DNA from: Lingula anatina
Lineage: Eukaryota > Brachiopoda > Lingulata > Lingulida > Lingulidae
Direction of reading: 5' to 3'
NCBI RefSeq assembly: GCF_001039355.2
Contig: NW_019773515.1
Coordinates: forward strand, 124,001 to 188,000
Length of the DNA stretch: 64,000 nucleotides
Shown here one piece after another: positions 10,664-24,273 of the stretch; positions within the stretch are counted from its first letter, which is position 1; each line of letters opens with the position of its first letter. Under the pieces are notes generated by a model. It was not told where the DNA came from. It saw nothing but the letters and a program-made list of their open reading frames with translations, and did no database searches. Made by a program: the position numbers and the translations under genes.

Positions 10664-13600
10664 GAGGGCTATTGACTGTTAACCCTAAAAGAAAATGGAA
10701 CACAATTTCGGTATGATTGTCAAGCTCAAGTTTCGATCTAAAGTTATTTGCGAAACCATTTCAACCGCTCAATATTGAGCATGTTTTTGTTCTTTTGCAC
10801 TCTTTTCTCAAACTTGGGAGAACTGTTTGTGCATTCAAACTGCATACTGCAATCGTAAGCTGTGCAATTGGACCCCCGGGAAAAATAAATCAAGTTTACA
10901 GTGTTTAAGCATAACTGAATTATTTAAAAACTATGTGTACGTGATATTAGTGGCTTTATGTCTATCTGTGAGCGTCCAAACACCCCATAAGCCTGAGGAT
11001 GGAAAGGGGTTTGTATTACTTTAGATTAACAAAAAGTAGTGGTGTCGTCTAGATTGATTCACAAACAAAAACAATACCTGTCAAAAATAGAGTTGCTGTT
11101 GATTTCACCCGTCGGGCATACTTCTAGGTTAGTCATTTATTTGTTTTTCGAAAAAAAAAAAAAAAAAAAAAAAAAAACGAACAGACGAAACAGTCAACAG
11201 GTAAATCAAATTTCTGGATCTATCATAAAAGAAAACTTTCTGACTATCGAAACACTAAGATCCAATGAAACTATTTTCACATAAGAATAACGAAGATGAT
11301 CACATAGTAAAGATGTAGACGCGCTAGGTTGAACGCAAACGCCGTTGGGCCGTCAAAAAAATAAGTTTCCACAACGGAAAAAATTGGACTTCTCTCTTTC
11401 AACCTTTGCCACGCGCACTCGCATGCACGTACGCAAACACACACACTCAATATCCGGTCTCTTTAAGCGTACGCGTGTTTCAGACAGAGAATATTGAAAA
11501 CATGGATGTACGACAGGATGCATATGTAAGAAGAAGCACCACTTGCAAAGATTTTTCGGGGGTTGTGAGGGAGGGGGGGGGGGGCAGGAGTATTCATTAG
11601 CATAATAAGTAATACAAATACTACGTACATGTTGGCCTATATTATTTTCCTCAAACAACCTGACCATACCAAAATATCCATAAACGTTTTATGTATGATA
11701 GATTATCATTAATGATATTAAAATAATGACAAAGGTGGCGCAATGGTCTGTTTTGTTACGCACATGTAAATATGACAGGTGACAAGGTGACAGCCTGACC
11801 CCTACGACTCAGTTGACTTTTCACAACCGAGCTAGCTTCGAATAAAGGCGACATATAATACAATAATTAGCTCGCTTTCATACCGGGTTTAAAACATCCA
11901 TTTTCTATTGAAACTAAATTCAAATTCATACAAAAAAAGAAAAGCGTCATAACATTTTCCCCTTCACTAATGTGAATGTGGTCGTTCAGCCGCGTCATTG
12001 TGGTTTGAAAGGCATTTCTTCCAACTGCGTTGCATTAATTGTAGTAAGGCAGTGGAAATGGGACCATACGCTTTGCGGAAAGCTATCACGCTGATAACGT
12101 ACCCGCGTTTCACCCTCTCGGTCGAAATGACAGATTTCCCCAGTTTCGACATATCAGCCCAAGTCCGGCCGATAATGTGAACTCGACAATATATGTGGCT
12201 CGGATGACAAAGCATCTTTATCATAGCGTCAAGTGGAGTATTGAGTCATACCCAAGCAAAACATAGTGCTCATGCTATTTGTCTGTTACCGCACAGGCAC
12301 ACAGGGGCGTGTTTAGGCCGTATAGGCTGTTGCAACCTGTACATATGCTGATTGATAAGGCTTGTTTGCGTTTTACAACTCGCCAGAGAGAACTGGGGAC
12401 AAATAGCTTGGTGAATATTTTACGGTGGAAGGACATTCCCCAGAGAAAGCCATCCCGTGTACATTAACAGTGGAGAGTATGAAGTGACCTGCTGACCACA
12501 GGAAAGGTCACTATATCAGGCTATACTGGCCATCTGTTGACCGTAGATCTACGACACATTAGCGTACAGTACGGACAGTACCAGTTTATATACCTAGTTA
12601 AACAGCACTGCTCATTAATGATTGTGACTTACAAGACCAAGATACAGGTTCACCCAAGGTGCACCAAAGCCACACAGGCGTGAGTTACCAATGTAGACTT
12701 ACCTCTGTATTGCACTAGCCGTACTGTGACTGCATGGTGAATATACACATGGCCGAAGTGTTTCCCTGTATGCACAAAGTGAACAGCTCCATATATTCAG
12801 GTAAATACCATAGGTTAAGTCACGTTATTCCTGTATCTTACCTAGCCGTATATATACTGGACTTTGTTTCTGAATTATTTTGCAATTAATAGATACACTT
12901 TCGCCAGTCAATGGAGACTAACATTAACAGAATGCAAATATAGCTGACCCTTTCAGAAACACGCTGCATGATTAAAATTATCCTACTGATAAACACAGGT
13001 GATGAAAGTATTCCGATTATTTGAAACCAGTTGCTCATAAAAGGTTACCTATTTATCGGCTTTACGTTCACGTTTATTTATTTTCATTCATAACAGTATT
13101 ATATTATGCCCAATGTATGTTTGCTTTGTAAAACATACGTCCAGGTAGTGACAGGATACAGTTACACTGTCTATGCATCAAAACAACGATACACGCATTG
13201 AAATTATCGCTGCCGCGAATGTCATGGGCACTTCTTTTAATGCGGGATGCATGTCATTATAGAATAAACAGAGCGCATCTTTCTTCCTCTCTCTCTCTCT
13301 CTCCAACACACACACACATACACACTCGCGCGCGCGACAGCCTAAATTGTTTGGCACTGCGTGGTATTTATCATGTAATCATGTGCACGTACCCTATCGC
13401 TGTGCCCTTGGTCGTTGCGTAATAATAATTTTGAGTATTGAAGTTAGTAAGACTACCACATTAGTCACAGGGTTGAGTTATTGCACCACCACCAGCAGCA
13501 GCAACTCACTGGTCAAGCACTCGGGGAGGTAGGGGAATCCCCGAGCCCAGGGCTCAGACACCGGACGTGCGTCAATTGGCCTGGCTCGTGCGTCAAACGA

Positions 13601-14343
13601 TCGCGGGATTTTGTAATTTGATGCAGATAATATCAATGATCTTTGTTTTTTATTGTTTTTCACCTATTTGACAGTGAATTATTTCAAAGTGCGTGTTACA
13701 TTCTCGTCAGCGTGCCTAGTTGGATTCCCAAACAAGTCCTCTCAGGTCGCTTGCGGTTCCCCTCCCCCCCCCCCCCCCAACAGTCAACAGACAAAAAGAA
13801 TACGCGTTATCAACAATAAAATTGTCAACTTCTTTGATGATGGATATATTTATCCCAATATTGAGATGGGATCAGCAAATGTGATTGTTTTCAGTATTTG
13901 ATAAGTTTGTCGGTTAAAATATTTCTCAAATAAGCTGTGCGTTTTTCTTTTTTTCTTTCTTTTTTCTTTTCTTTTATAAAATCAAAAAAGCGAAATTACG
14001 CGTGTGCTGAATTGATATCATTTTTGTGTATTCAAGTACAAGTAAATTTTGATGTAACACGGTATGTTTGAATAGGGGCAAACTTACAGTCTTTATTAAT
14101 ACTCTAGGCATAAAGACCTTTGTCTTGCCACATTTTCTTCCCGTTTTCCTCGCAAAACGGTCCATAGATCCGGCGTCATGCAGAGATGCGGCTATCTGTA
14201 TTTAATATATTGTTTTATCTTTTCGGTTCGTTAGTCGTCCTTAATTATGAACAAGAAAGCGGATGAATATCATTCAACGGGTGAAGATAAATGTCCCCGG
14301 CCGCAACTTGTCGTTTAATTGATCGTCAAATTGATATTTTCAG
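10664..14343. other. intergenic region upstream of the CARD/B-box gene
   Basis: No gene could be supported. Contents include a poly(A) run at about 11149-11177, G-rich runs near 11570-11584, a CT/CA microsatellite at about 13281-13330 and a C run at about 13763-13779. The 11960-12180 stretch is open on both strands and richer in GC than its surroundings, but matches no family I recognise. A TTTTCAG acceptor at 14337-14343 precedes the CARD coding exon, so a non-coding first exon should lie upstream here. Confidence 0.45.
13281..13330. repeat. compound CT/CA/CG microsatellite
   Basis: CT repeat, then CA repeat, then CG repeat in succession. Confidence 0.85.
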
Positions 14344-14370
14344 GCAAGAATTAACCAGCAGAAGACCATT

Positions 14371-16657
14371 ATGGAGCCACGGCAGAGGGCGATATTGCGC
14401 AAACGATTTGCGAGTCTGCGAGAAGATATGCTAGACCCGAAACTTGGGATTTTGGATTTGCTGTATCAAAATGGTATTCTGGAAACAGACGATGTTGAAA
14501 GAATCGAAGCCGAAGTGACCAGGGGTGATCGGGTCAGGAAATTAGTGGAGATAATCATGGTTGGAGACCACAAGGACTCTTTTCACCAATTTCTTAGGGC
14601 TTTAGACGAGCACCAGCCCCATCTATCAGCATGTTTACGTGCTACTAGTGTCAGTGCCGAGGACTTGTGTGGCGATAAATTAAGTATGTCGATTTTTTCT
14701 ATTTAAAAGACATTTATGTATAAGATTTACGTTGGTTAAGCAACATGTGTCATTTTTTGTTTAGTATGTGTTATCTTCTTTATCGCTCTCTTCTTTTCTC
14801 TTTCTTTTTTTCTTCTTCTTCTCGGATTCTTTTTCTTTTTGATTTTTAATTTGGTAATTTAAAGTTATGAAATAGTCAGCGACAAATAGGGACTTGGTTT
14901 ATTTTGATACTAAAAAATCTGTCCCTTTGCCCTTAAGACGATGTGCCTCTTGATGTACCTAAAATTTTTACTTTTCCAAATGCTTTAAGTTCATCATCCG
15001 CTATTCTACGAATGTCATTCAATTTTTTCTAGCAATAGCTTACTGCGATCCATGTGACTCGGTGGGCAGACGAGAACTGGCGAAGGAAACGTGTGTAGAA
15101 TGCAACGAGAGTATGTGCAAGCGATGCGCCCTCTGCCACCGAGGAATGAAACTAAGCAAAGACCACAAACTCTATCTCATCGGAGAGGCCCCGCCGGACA
15201 CGCTGCAGGGCGCTAAAGAAGAAAGGGAGATGACCAGTTGCACTGACCACGTTAACGAAAAATGCAAACTCTACTGTGTCGAGTGTGGGCAGTTAATCTG
15301 CCTTATGTGTAAGCTTTCTGACCATTTAGATCACAGTTGCGTTGAAATCAACAAGGCGGCAAGTGAACTCAGAATGTCGATCGCGCAAAGGATGAGCGTG
15401 CTGAAAGCTTCGCCATCTGCAGCGTCGTCTGCCAAGGACAATGACACTAAACAGACAGATGTGATAAATAAATTGGAAGAAAGTACAAAACTAGCTGAAA
15501 TACAGGTTGAGAAAAGAGTCGAGGAACTCTCTCTTTTGCTGCGAGACGTTGCAAAAAGTGTATGCAAAAAGGGGACAGAAATCCAATCGGCGCAACTGAA
15601 ACGCACCGAGTCGTTGAAAAACACAACAAACGGGCCTCAGCTAGATGCATTTTCCGAAATCATCGACTCATATTCAGATATTCAACTACTTTTAAACAAG
15701 CAGGATATTTTGTCCAAACTAGACAAATCTGAAAAGCACATGTCCACTCTAGAAGAACCGAGCCCGGAGTTATATTTACGATGCAGCCCCAGTGCTTCAT
15801 TTTTTCTTGAAAAAGCGTTCGGAACAATTTCCCTATCACCCAAATTACTTCGCGAATTCAAAGTGCCTTTCTCTAAGCAGGACGAGTGTCTGGTTTACCT
15901 GGACGCGATGGCGACAGGGGACTTGGCATTAGGCACAAGGGGTGGCGGAAGTGACAGCGTACTTGGGCGTGTCATCGTGTGCGACAAATACGGGAGAAAA
16001 CGTCGAGAATTGACTGTGAGGGGTCTGACAGGTATCGGCCATTTTCGAGACGGGACAATCGTCACCTCCGTCTGGTGCAAACGGACGCAAGAAATCCAAA
16101 TACATCCAGTCAATGGATATGCCAGGTTTTCCTTCCCCTGCGTAGCACCGGTTGCCATGGCAACGGACGGAATCTCCTTAATAGTAGTCTTAAGCATGGG
16201 CACCTCGAGTGACGTAAAATGTTACGACAAGCAGGGGTCCCTTTTATGGTCATTCGTTTACAAAATGAGATGCCAGTTTTCTTTTGCGCCGTTTATAGCA
16301 ATATCGAACAGTGGCCGTGTGATAATCTCGGATCCAAATGACAGTGTGGTGCGCTCGTATCAAAACGAGAGCGGAGAGCCGCTTTTTGTATACAACAGGC
16401 GTGAAGAATATCCGCAACCCGAGAGACCGTACGGTGTGGACGGCGTATGCGTCGACGCGGATGGTTTTGTGTTCGTGGCCGATATGGAAAGCAACTGCAT
16501 TCATCGCCTGTCTCCGTCTGGGGCCAGTCTAGGTCAGTTTCTGACCGTTAAGGAAAATCTCCAGACACCGGTTGCCCTCTCTACGACTTCTAATGGCGGC
16601 CTTGTCTGTGGACAGAGGGACGGCTGGGTGAAAATATTCAAATATAACTGGACATAA
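14371..16657 (+). CDS. CARD - B-box - B-box - coiled-coil - beta-propeller protein (TRIM-like, no RING)
   Basis: Two coding exons, 14371-14683 and 15033-16657, join in phase 1 (TTA A|CA ATA) across a GTATGT...TTTTCTAG intron to give 645 aa. The second reading frame continues upstream of any Met in that exon, which supports the join. Residues about 1-100 form a six-helix CARD-like domain (LRKRFASLREDM, LLYQNGILETDDVERI). Residues 109-154 are a first B-box (C109, C112, C125, C128, C133, C136). Residues 174-205 are a textbook B-box 2 (C174, H177, C186, C189, C194, C197, H202, H205). A helical coiled coil spans about 210-320. The C-terminal 280 residues have NHL/propeller-like repeats (GVCVDADGFVFVADME). 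This is the TRIM-NHL plan with CARD replacing the RING, so a signalling adaptor role, without E3 activity of its own, is inferred. AATAAA lies 39 bases after the stop. Confidence 0.9.
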
Positions 16658-16695
16658 TGTTATTTGGGTACTTATATTACATGCTGTTGGTTTTG

Positions 16696-16701
16696 AATAA
16701 A
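16696..16701 (+). terminator. polyadenylation signal AATAAA
   Basis: AATAAA lies 39 bases past the stop codon of the CARD/B-box gene and is the first such signal downstream, giving a very short 3' UTR. Confidence 0.7.
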
Positions 16702-17005
16702 ACCAGTGCCTGTATTACAGTAATGCAGTTATAGTGTTTCTTTAAAAGAATCGTCCGAAAGAAAAAACGCCTGTGCTAGATTTATAGCACATTTTTTGCA
16801 TCAAAATGTAACAAAGTTGTGCCTGATTAGAATGTGTGATCACCTTCAAAAGTTTTAACAGATTTTCGAAATAATATCTGAAAACATTATTGATTCAATA
16901 TTTGGAGTAAATAAAGCGGGGAGAGCATTAGTAGGGTGAAGCATTAGGAAACAGTGTCAAAAGTGCGATCAAAATCAGTTGTACGTAATGCCAAGTATCC
17001 CTCTG

Positions 17006-17180
17006 CAGGGGCGTATCCAGGATTAGGCCTATTTGCGTGGGGTATGGTATTTAAGAGGGCGAACAGTGCCGTCTGGTATGGTTTAAAACTATGATTCAGC
17101 TAGTCAAATATCTAATTTCATGATGGGACCATTGGTGCGATTTTTTCAGAAATCGAAGGGGGCGGGGGTTAAACCCCCTG

Positions 17181-17229
<49 letters not shown>

Positions 17230-17331
17230 ACNNNNNNNNNNNNNNNNNNNNNNNNNGTTTTTTAAAAAAAAGAAGGGGGGGGGGGTTAACCCCCCTGGCC
17301 CCCCCCCCCCCCCCCCCCAAATCCGCCTCTG
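17006..17331. mobile_element. TIR element with C-rich core (CAGGGGCG termini)
   Basis: The left end CAGGGGCGTATCCAG and right end AATCCGCCTCTG are imperfect inverted repeats, flanked on both sides by CTCTG, a possible target duplication. Inside, GGGGGTTAAACCCCCTGACC leads into a long C run, then an assembly gap, then a second GTTAACCCCCCTGG plus C run. The ends resemble those of the copy at 54338-54505. It is non-coding. Confidence 0.6.
17232..17256. other. assembly gap (25 N)
   Basis: Ns follow a C homopolymer of more than 40 bases. The true length of the tract is unknown. Confidence 1.
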
Positions 17332-17614
17332 CTCTGTCGTGTGTTGCAAAATTATTTCATTGCACTTGTTCTGCACTTTTTGGGGTAAGACATGATGCCT
17401 TTCAAATATAAGGCATCCATTCAATGAAGATTTTTCAAAATACCAGATAAATAAAGAAAAGATTTAACAATAAAAAGATTAATTTCACACACTTGTGGTT
17501 TGTTGTTTTTCACTGCTTTTTTGCCCAGATCAAAATTAATTTCATGTAAATTTTTCAGGTGTAGTAATTTTTAGGGAACCAAATTTTAGTCGACAATCAA
17601 AATTTGACTTATAG

Positions 17615-17617
<3 letters not shown>

Positions 17618-17659
<42 letters not shown>

Positions 17660-17660
17660 T
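17618..17660. repeat. (ATT)n microsatellite
   Basis: About fourteen ATT trinucleotides, followed by a short GTGTGT run. Confidence 0.95.
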
Positions 17661-18343
17661 GTGTGTCTGTGTGTGTGAAAAGGGAGACAGGTGGTATTTC
17701 ACTCAGAGAATAAACGCCATATTGTTCTCCTCTTACTTGCAGCTCTGCCATGACTTTTCCCACTCCTTCCAACTTTTATATGAGAGGTAGTACTTCTACT
17801 ACCTGTGCGGCACCTGTTATATGATTTTTATCCTCTTGTTTCCAACATACTTGTATTATCAGCCTTTCTGCGTTCGACTCAACGCCAAGAGGTGACGTGT
17901 TAATTTGTTAATCTCATTGCATTGAGCGAGAGTCCCGGTGTAACGTGACAAAGAGTCCCCCATGATAGAGAGTCCGCTTCATTTTCATTTATACAGGTGA
18001 GCCTCGCCCTAGATTTTGACCCACTTAAGACAGACTATCCGATAACTATGTGGAGGGTGGACTTTCTGTTACAAGGACCCTCAGTTTCGTTACACCGGCG
18101 GAGTATCATCGTTCTACGACGAACGATAGTTTTACTATGAATGAGGCCCTGACCACACCGTTCTTGAGTCCTCTACCAGCTTTCAAGTGACCAGTCAAGA
18201 AGCCAATTTGCAGTAGGCTGAAGGACTTCTTGTTATGCAAATTACTGTATATCAGATATGGCATGTTTTTGGGGAGTTGGCATCGACTAAGTGGACAATT
18301 ATTGTGGAGATCCTCTATATATATTGTACGCACAACAGGCTGC

Positions 18344-18590
18344 TAAGGCTGCGTTCACATGAAAAATCTATTTTCTAAAAATCTATTTGCGGTATCTTGT
18401 GATCACGGTCTGTGCCCTGAATACCCCACGGCGTAATTACTGGCAGCGCCGAGAATTAATTACAGCTTTGAAAGTAACTGGCTCGCGCTGCCTGTAATTA
18501 CGCCGTGGGGTATTCAGGGCACAGACCGTGATCACAAGATACCGCAAATAGATTTTTAGAAAATAGATTTTTCATGTGAACGCAGCCTTA
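18344..18590. mobile_element. foldback element, 106-bp near-perfect inverted repeat
   Basis: The left arm (18344-18449) and right arm (18485-18590) are reverse complements with about one mismatch, separated by a loop of 35 bases. The ends read TAAGGCTGCGTTCACATG and CATGTGAACGCAGCCTTA, so the outermost bases could be a TA target duplication. The arms include ATACCCCACGGCGTAATTAC near the loop. It has no coding capacity. Arm identity this high implies a recent insertion or conversion between arms. Confidence 0.9.
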
Positions 18591-21042
18591 TATTTATGTG
18601 AATTGTCAAAATTATTGGTGCTATTTAGATACGTTTTATGCAATTTTGGAATGCCACCATCTTTTGTCCTAAGTTTCATTTTGAATCACGTGGAAAATAA
18701 GTTGTAGAACAATTTCTGAAATAATAAAAAATAAATCAATAAAACGAACATTGTTACGTAAGTAAAAACCTTTTTAATGTGCAATAAAAGTATTTTCACT
18801 ACTTTATGATATATATTAACATCTCCTTATATAACTTCTAAAATAAATTTGCATCAGTTTATGAAAAGTTATGTGGCTTTGTTTGACTGAAAATGCATTT
18901 GTACACTACTTTCACATCTCAAAATATTCTAAAATTACCAACCATAACACAATATGGTCCAAAATGTTTCATTATGCAATGACATTTGAATTTATGATGA
19001 AAAGAATAAAATATTTCAGATTATTAAAAAATATTCTCACATGATATGTAATAAAACAAACTCACAGGAACTGTAATGGCACCTGAATGAATCATTCTCC
19101 TAATTCATTTTTAAATAAACAAAATTTATCTGAGCCCATAAAACATCACCTGACATAGTTCACAAAGTGGAAATTCAAATCCTATGGAATTCCATGAACA
19201 ATCACAATTTAACAGGCATGGAGGGATTTCATGGATTCAACACATCATTTAATCAAAGTAAAGGCAAAAGTACCAACTCATTGCTTCAAGGCCCAACACC
19301 TTTCTCTCCTACCACAATGTACACACAGTCACATTCAAAAACTATTTTTAAAGAAGTAATTTCACTTTAAAGAAATACAGTAATCTCATGCCAATTTGAA
19401 AAAGTCACGCACACAATGAGCCAGGAGCTTAGCTACCAATTTCACAAGGGTGTTGTTAGGCCGAATGCTATTGTTTTTGATGTAACTATGTGAGGGGGAA
19501 AAACAAAGCTTACATGGACTGCACAACCCCTGCCAATCCTCAATACAAACACACACTCAAGGATTCAAACCATTCGAGACCAAGTTTAAAGAGACTAATA
19601 TAGCACATTTTGCAAACTTCAGTGAAAAATGATAATGATAAAATTTAGATATATTTCTCATTGCATAGTACTTGAAAAAAAAATGATTAAATGCAGCAAC
19701 ATGATAAACACATCAGATAATGTACCACCCAACCTCTTCTCACAGAGTTTGGCTGTCCTGGCTTGATATGTCTTATTTTTCTTTTTAAATGCACATACAG
19801 ATCTTGCATAAATTTGGACGCAAACCTATAGCATACTGAATCTGAAATCCTGACCCAATCAAACAACAAAGATCTGTATATGCATATAACAGAGCTTGCA
19901 TAAAACAAAAAAGCCATTATCATAGTTGAGGTCTCCAGTAATTAGTCATAAAAGATGTGCAGTATGCCTAGAAATGTACAAATGTGCCAATGACAGTCTT
20001 ATACATGTTCAACAAACCATGTTCTGCATAAAAGTTATTGTATTTCCCTCATATGATGCAGGGTATTTACAAAGCAGAGGTCAAATTTGAAGCAAATTAG
20101 AGCATAAAAATAAAAATGTTTTCATTTTCAATCAGTGTAAGAACAATTCAAAATATGAGGCATAAAATCAAATGACCAATAAAACTCACAAAAACATGAG
20201 ATCACCCTTGAAATTGCAGCAATGGGTCTCGATATAAAACCTCTTTTAAAGATACAAGTTCTCAGATCCTGGATGCAGAGAATGGGTGAGGCACATTTTT
20301 AATTACTCCTTCAGCCCTTGACACAAAAGGAAGAAAATTTGGCAACACAATTTTTATTTAACCAAGTTAACTAATATTACTAGACTAAGTCTCTCAAACT
20401 TACATATTTAACCCACTTGCAAACATTGATAGTGAAGAAGTTTGGTTTCAGACAATTATTCACGCATTTTAGTAATTTCACAATATGAGTGCATGATTAA
20501 GCTGCATTTCAGCTATCATAAACACATAATACTGCCATGTATAGTTTTTGTACAGGTCAATGCTGACTAGAACAAATTTGTACAAAAAAAGCTGATTATC
20601 TCATCAGCATTTTGATAAAATTCTTGTCATATATTTAATTTTCTGGTTAAAATATTACTTACATTCTCTAAGAGTTATCATGCCTTAATATATTTACACT
20701 GTTGGCCCCACTTTTATAAAAAAAAATCCAAATAAGTTAAAACTCAGATGACGGTCATTTAATGTACAAAGTCTGCACCATAAAAACACCTTGATGGCAT
20801 CTAAAATTACACCAGTAACAAATTCAATTTCAAATCAAATTTGCAGAAAAAAAAGGAACTTAAAGGGTTGATTGTTAAAAATGGACAAAAAATATGTTAG
20901 AGTGGGTTAGGAAATGTACTGTAAATTCTTACAACTAATAAAGTTTTTTTCTGCTTTTCATTCAGTTCTTCTCGGCTGCAGTTCACAACCTGAGTAGTTC
21001 AATTTTTAAACCGAATTATGTTCTTAATCTTCAAATGGGTGA
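18591..21042 (-). other. AT-rich region, probable long 3' UTR and flank of SAPCD2
   Basis: No gene-like frame is visible. The tract lies directly downstream of the SAPCD2 stop codon and is free of obvious transposons, unlike most of the window. Minus-strand AATAAA occurs at 20353-20358 among others. I read at least part as 3' UTR, but the polyadenylation site cannot be fixed by eye. Confidence 0.4.
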
Positions 21043-24000
21043 TTACATGAATGTGGTGTCTTCACTGTTGACATTCTTAGCTCCTTTCGATCTTGCCTCA
21101 AATAGTTCACGTATGAGACTGGCCTTTTCTCTCTCCAACTGTGTGATTCTGTCACTTTTCTGAGAAATTTCCTGGAAAAGGAAAACATTTTAATTACGTG
21201 TAGGTTAAAATCCTGTGCTGATACTGAATACATATTCAATCTTTTATTGCTGATAAATTTATGTCCACATCCAATATATTATTATATGACCTTAAATGCA
21301 TATTGCCTCCCTAGTCTTCTCCGATTGTTTAACATTATATAGTCTGTTTAATGCTGCCTCAAAATCTGTTCAGTGAAGTAAATTTACAAAGAATGACAAA
21401 ATCACAGATGCACCTGTCCATTGTGTACCGGTATATGAGCATATAAGTATATACACACATATTGGTATATGCTATGTACACATATATCATGTTTGTAATG
21501 CACATGTAGGCATAGGTTTGTGCACACACACAGGAACTTACTGTGGTAAGCATCCTGTTCTGGGCCTTCACCATCTGCGTCACATGCTGTTCTTGTTCAG
21601 ATGACGTAGATGTTGTACGTGGCAATCTGTCACCAACAGCCAGGTTCATGTGTAGAGGAAAACCCTAGTGAAATAGAAGACAAAATCAATCATAATCTTT
21701 ACATCAGTTATCATCACTACATGCCTCAATGTTCAGTGGTCACGGGAGAGGTAAAATTGCTTGACTTATGTCACATTTGTCTTTTATACATATGTAGCGT
21801 TAGGCTAACTTGCGAAACTATGCAAAGTAAGTTTTTCATTTATTTCACATACTTAATGAGAATCAATTTTACTAAGAAACATTGCAAGTAATGTGCATAT
21901 GTTTGAGAGAGAGAATATGTATTTGTGAGTACATGAAGCCATAATCTTTCACCTTTTCTGAGCTGTCAATCAGGGCCTTGAGTTGCTGATTGACTTCATA
22001 TATCCTGGCCATCTGGAAATTCATCCTCTCTTGGTTGGCCTCCAAGGAGTAATCCTAGAATTGTCAAAAATTATATTTCCTATTATTTCTAAATCCAGTT
22101 TTAACGTGAAATGACAATGTTTATATTTAAGTATAAATGCATCAGATGTATCCTGCATATAAAGCTCAACTAACACACTGTCTACCAGCCAATGTCTGGT
22201 GTAGCCCTAACACTTGCTGAATTAGCCAAATGCTTGCACTGGATAATCAAAATAGGGTTGATTTCACTTGTTTAAATCAAATTTAAAACATTTGAAAAAA
22301 TGTGATGAAAAAGTAGTGATTTGGCTAAGAGGAAAAAATTGCCAGGCTACACCAGAATGGCATTTAGAATGTCCAGAGAGCACACCTGGTACTCGAGGTA
22401 ACATATTGTTCAAAATGATACATTAGTTCATTCACACTGCGCTTTATCATATCACTGTGATCCACCCTAGACAGAAAATCCATAACATTTGTTATCTAAA
22501 TTCAGAAATAAAACAAACTAAAATCTATGTTTACAAAAAAATTATTAAATTATTTGCTATTGGCAGAGGTAATCACTAAAATGAACAATTGAGAAAGTTG
22601 CATCTAACATAGCATGGCATGTTTCACACCTGTGACTCATTGTTTCATTTACCAAAAATCCAGGCCAACCATTCCATGCTAAATTTGACAAGTTAAAAGA
22701 AAAAATCTTCACCCTGCATAGTAGTACACATTTAAAATAGGTCGAGCTTTGAAATGGAGAAAGAGGCAAGTTAAACTCAAGAATTGCATGCCAAAGAGCC
22801 ATTAACTTAACTTTTCAGTGATAGTTATTAACCTAAGGTCTATGCTGTATACAATACTCACAGACTGAGCAGTAGATTTCCCCAGGTACTTCTGTTTTTC
22901 CTGTACAGCTATCAACTGATTATGGTACCATTCCCTGGCTTTATCCACGGCCTCCAGACCCTGTAGTAACACATCACGCTCCTGCTCCAACTGCTTCATA
23001 CGCTTTAGCTAAAAAATTGGAAATTGGAGCAAAGATTTAGGAATTTAATAAAGTTGAATGATTAGGTTGGAGAAATCTCGAACTCTTGGAAAAAAACTCA
23101 CCAAACTGTTGGAAACATTTTACTGGCAAATCAGCCATAAATAAAAACAATTTTGGGCAATTTTGTTTGACCATTAAATACTAATTGGTAAAATAATTGG
23201 TAGAAATATAGACATAATCGAGATTCCAAAGTACTGCACCATAATCCTTTCAGATATTTTGCATAAAAGCTGGAAAGTTATATGGTAAAATTATAGTACA
23301 TGGTTTTAAAATCTTTAAAGCTATTGCAGTCTTGGTACCCTTTTTAGATTAAAGCTTGATTCTGAAAATTGAACTTGGCACAATTGAATCCTGGATCAAA
23401 TCATGCTCTTGCTTCCATTGCTAGATACAGTTGGGCCTTGTTTCACAATAGGGTTTTAGTCCAAATCTAGTCTTAACTTATTAAAAATCCAAACAAAAGC
23501 ATAGCCTTCTTCCTTCAGCAAATTGGGAAAAGTCACACAAATAAATTCATCATACAGGAATTATAAATCTAAATCAAATAATTCAAATATGTTGCAAGAA
23601 AACACACTACCTTAACCCAAGAGTTCATCTTGTGCACCTCTCTGCCTTAGATATAGCTGTTGAAACATGGTGGACCAACCTAATATTGACTAAGGCAGAC
23701 ATGTGCACCCTATTCTAATAAGTCCAAAATGTTTATGTACCATAAATTCTTAAATTTCACAATGAATTTGTAAGATGCCCATTCTGTAGTTTTTTTTCCT
23801 TGGTTAGAAGAATTGTGTTACAACAAAGTTATTTCAAATAGGCCAACATGCCTATATTTTCAATTTAAAAAAAAAAACTTGCTTTATAAAATTTTAGAGG
23901 AAAACTGTCAAAAATTAAATCAGTTTTCCTCCTTTAGTTATTTCAGACTTCACGTGGCACTACGGTACTAATAGGGGTTTTAATCCAGCAAATGGGCCTA

Positions 24001-24225
24001 AATTTTCCTACTGGGCCATTGTTGGGGAAAATTTTCCAATTCAATGACTGCACTTGCATTCAGTGTCTGGCTTTCAAGTGGGAAAATTAGGATATGGGCT
24101 GTCAGTCAAAAAACCAGTGTTAGAGATTTCCAACACAGAGAGAATAAAAAAGAATATGAGATTTGGTTGAAAGATTCTCCTCATAATTATTATTATTATT
24201 GACATCTTACACCTTCTTAGTTCAG

Positions 24226-24273
<48 letters not shown>

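Noticed and set aside
11967-12224. Possible exon with higher GC, open on both strands
   Set aside because: No recognisable family and no splice partners in compatible phase were found; kept only as a note in the intergenic entry.
15331-16212. Minus- and plus-strand frames inside the CARD/B-box exon
   Set aside because: Shadows of the 531-codon exon frame; none has domain features.
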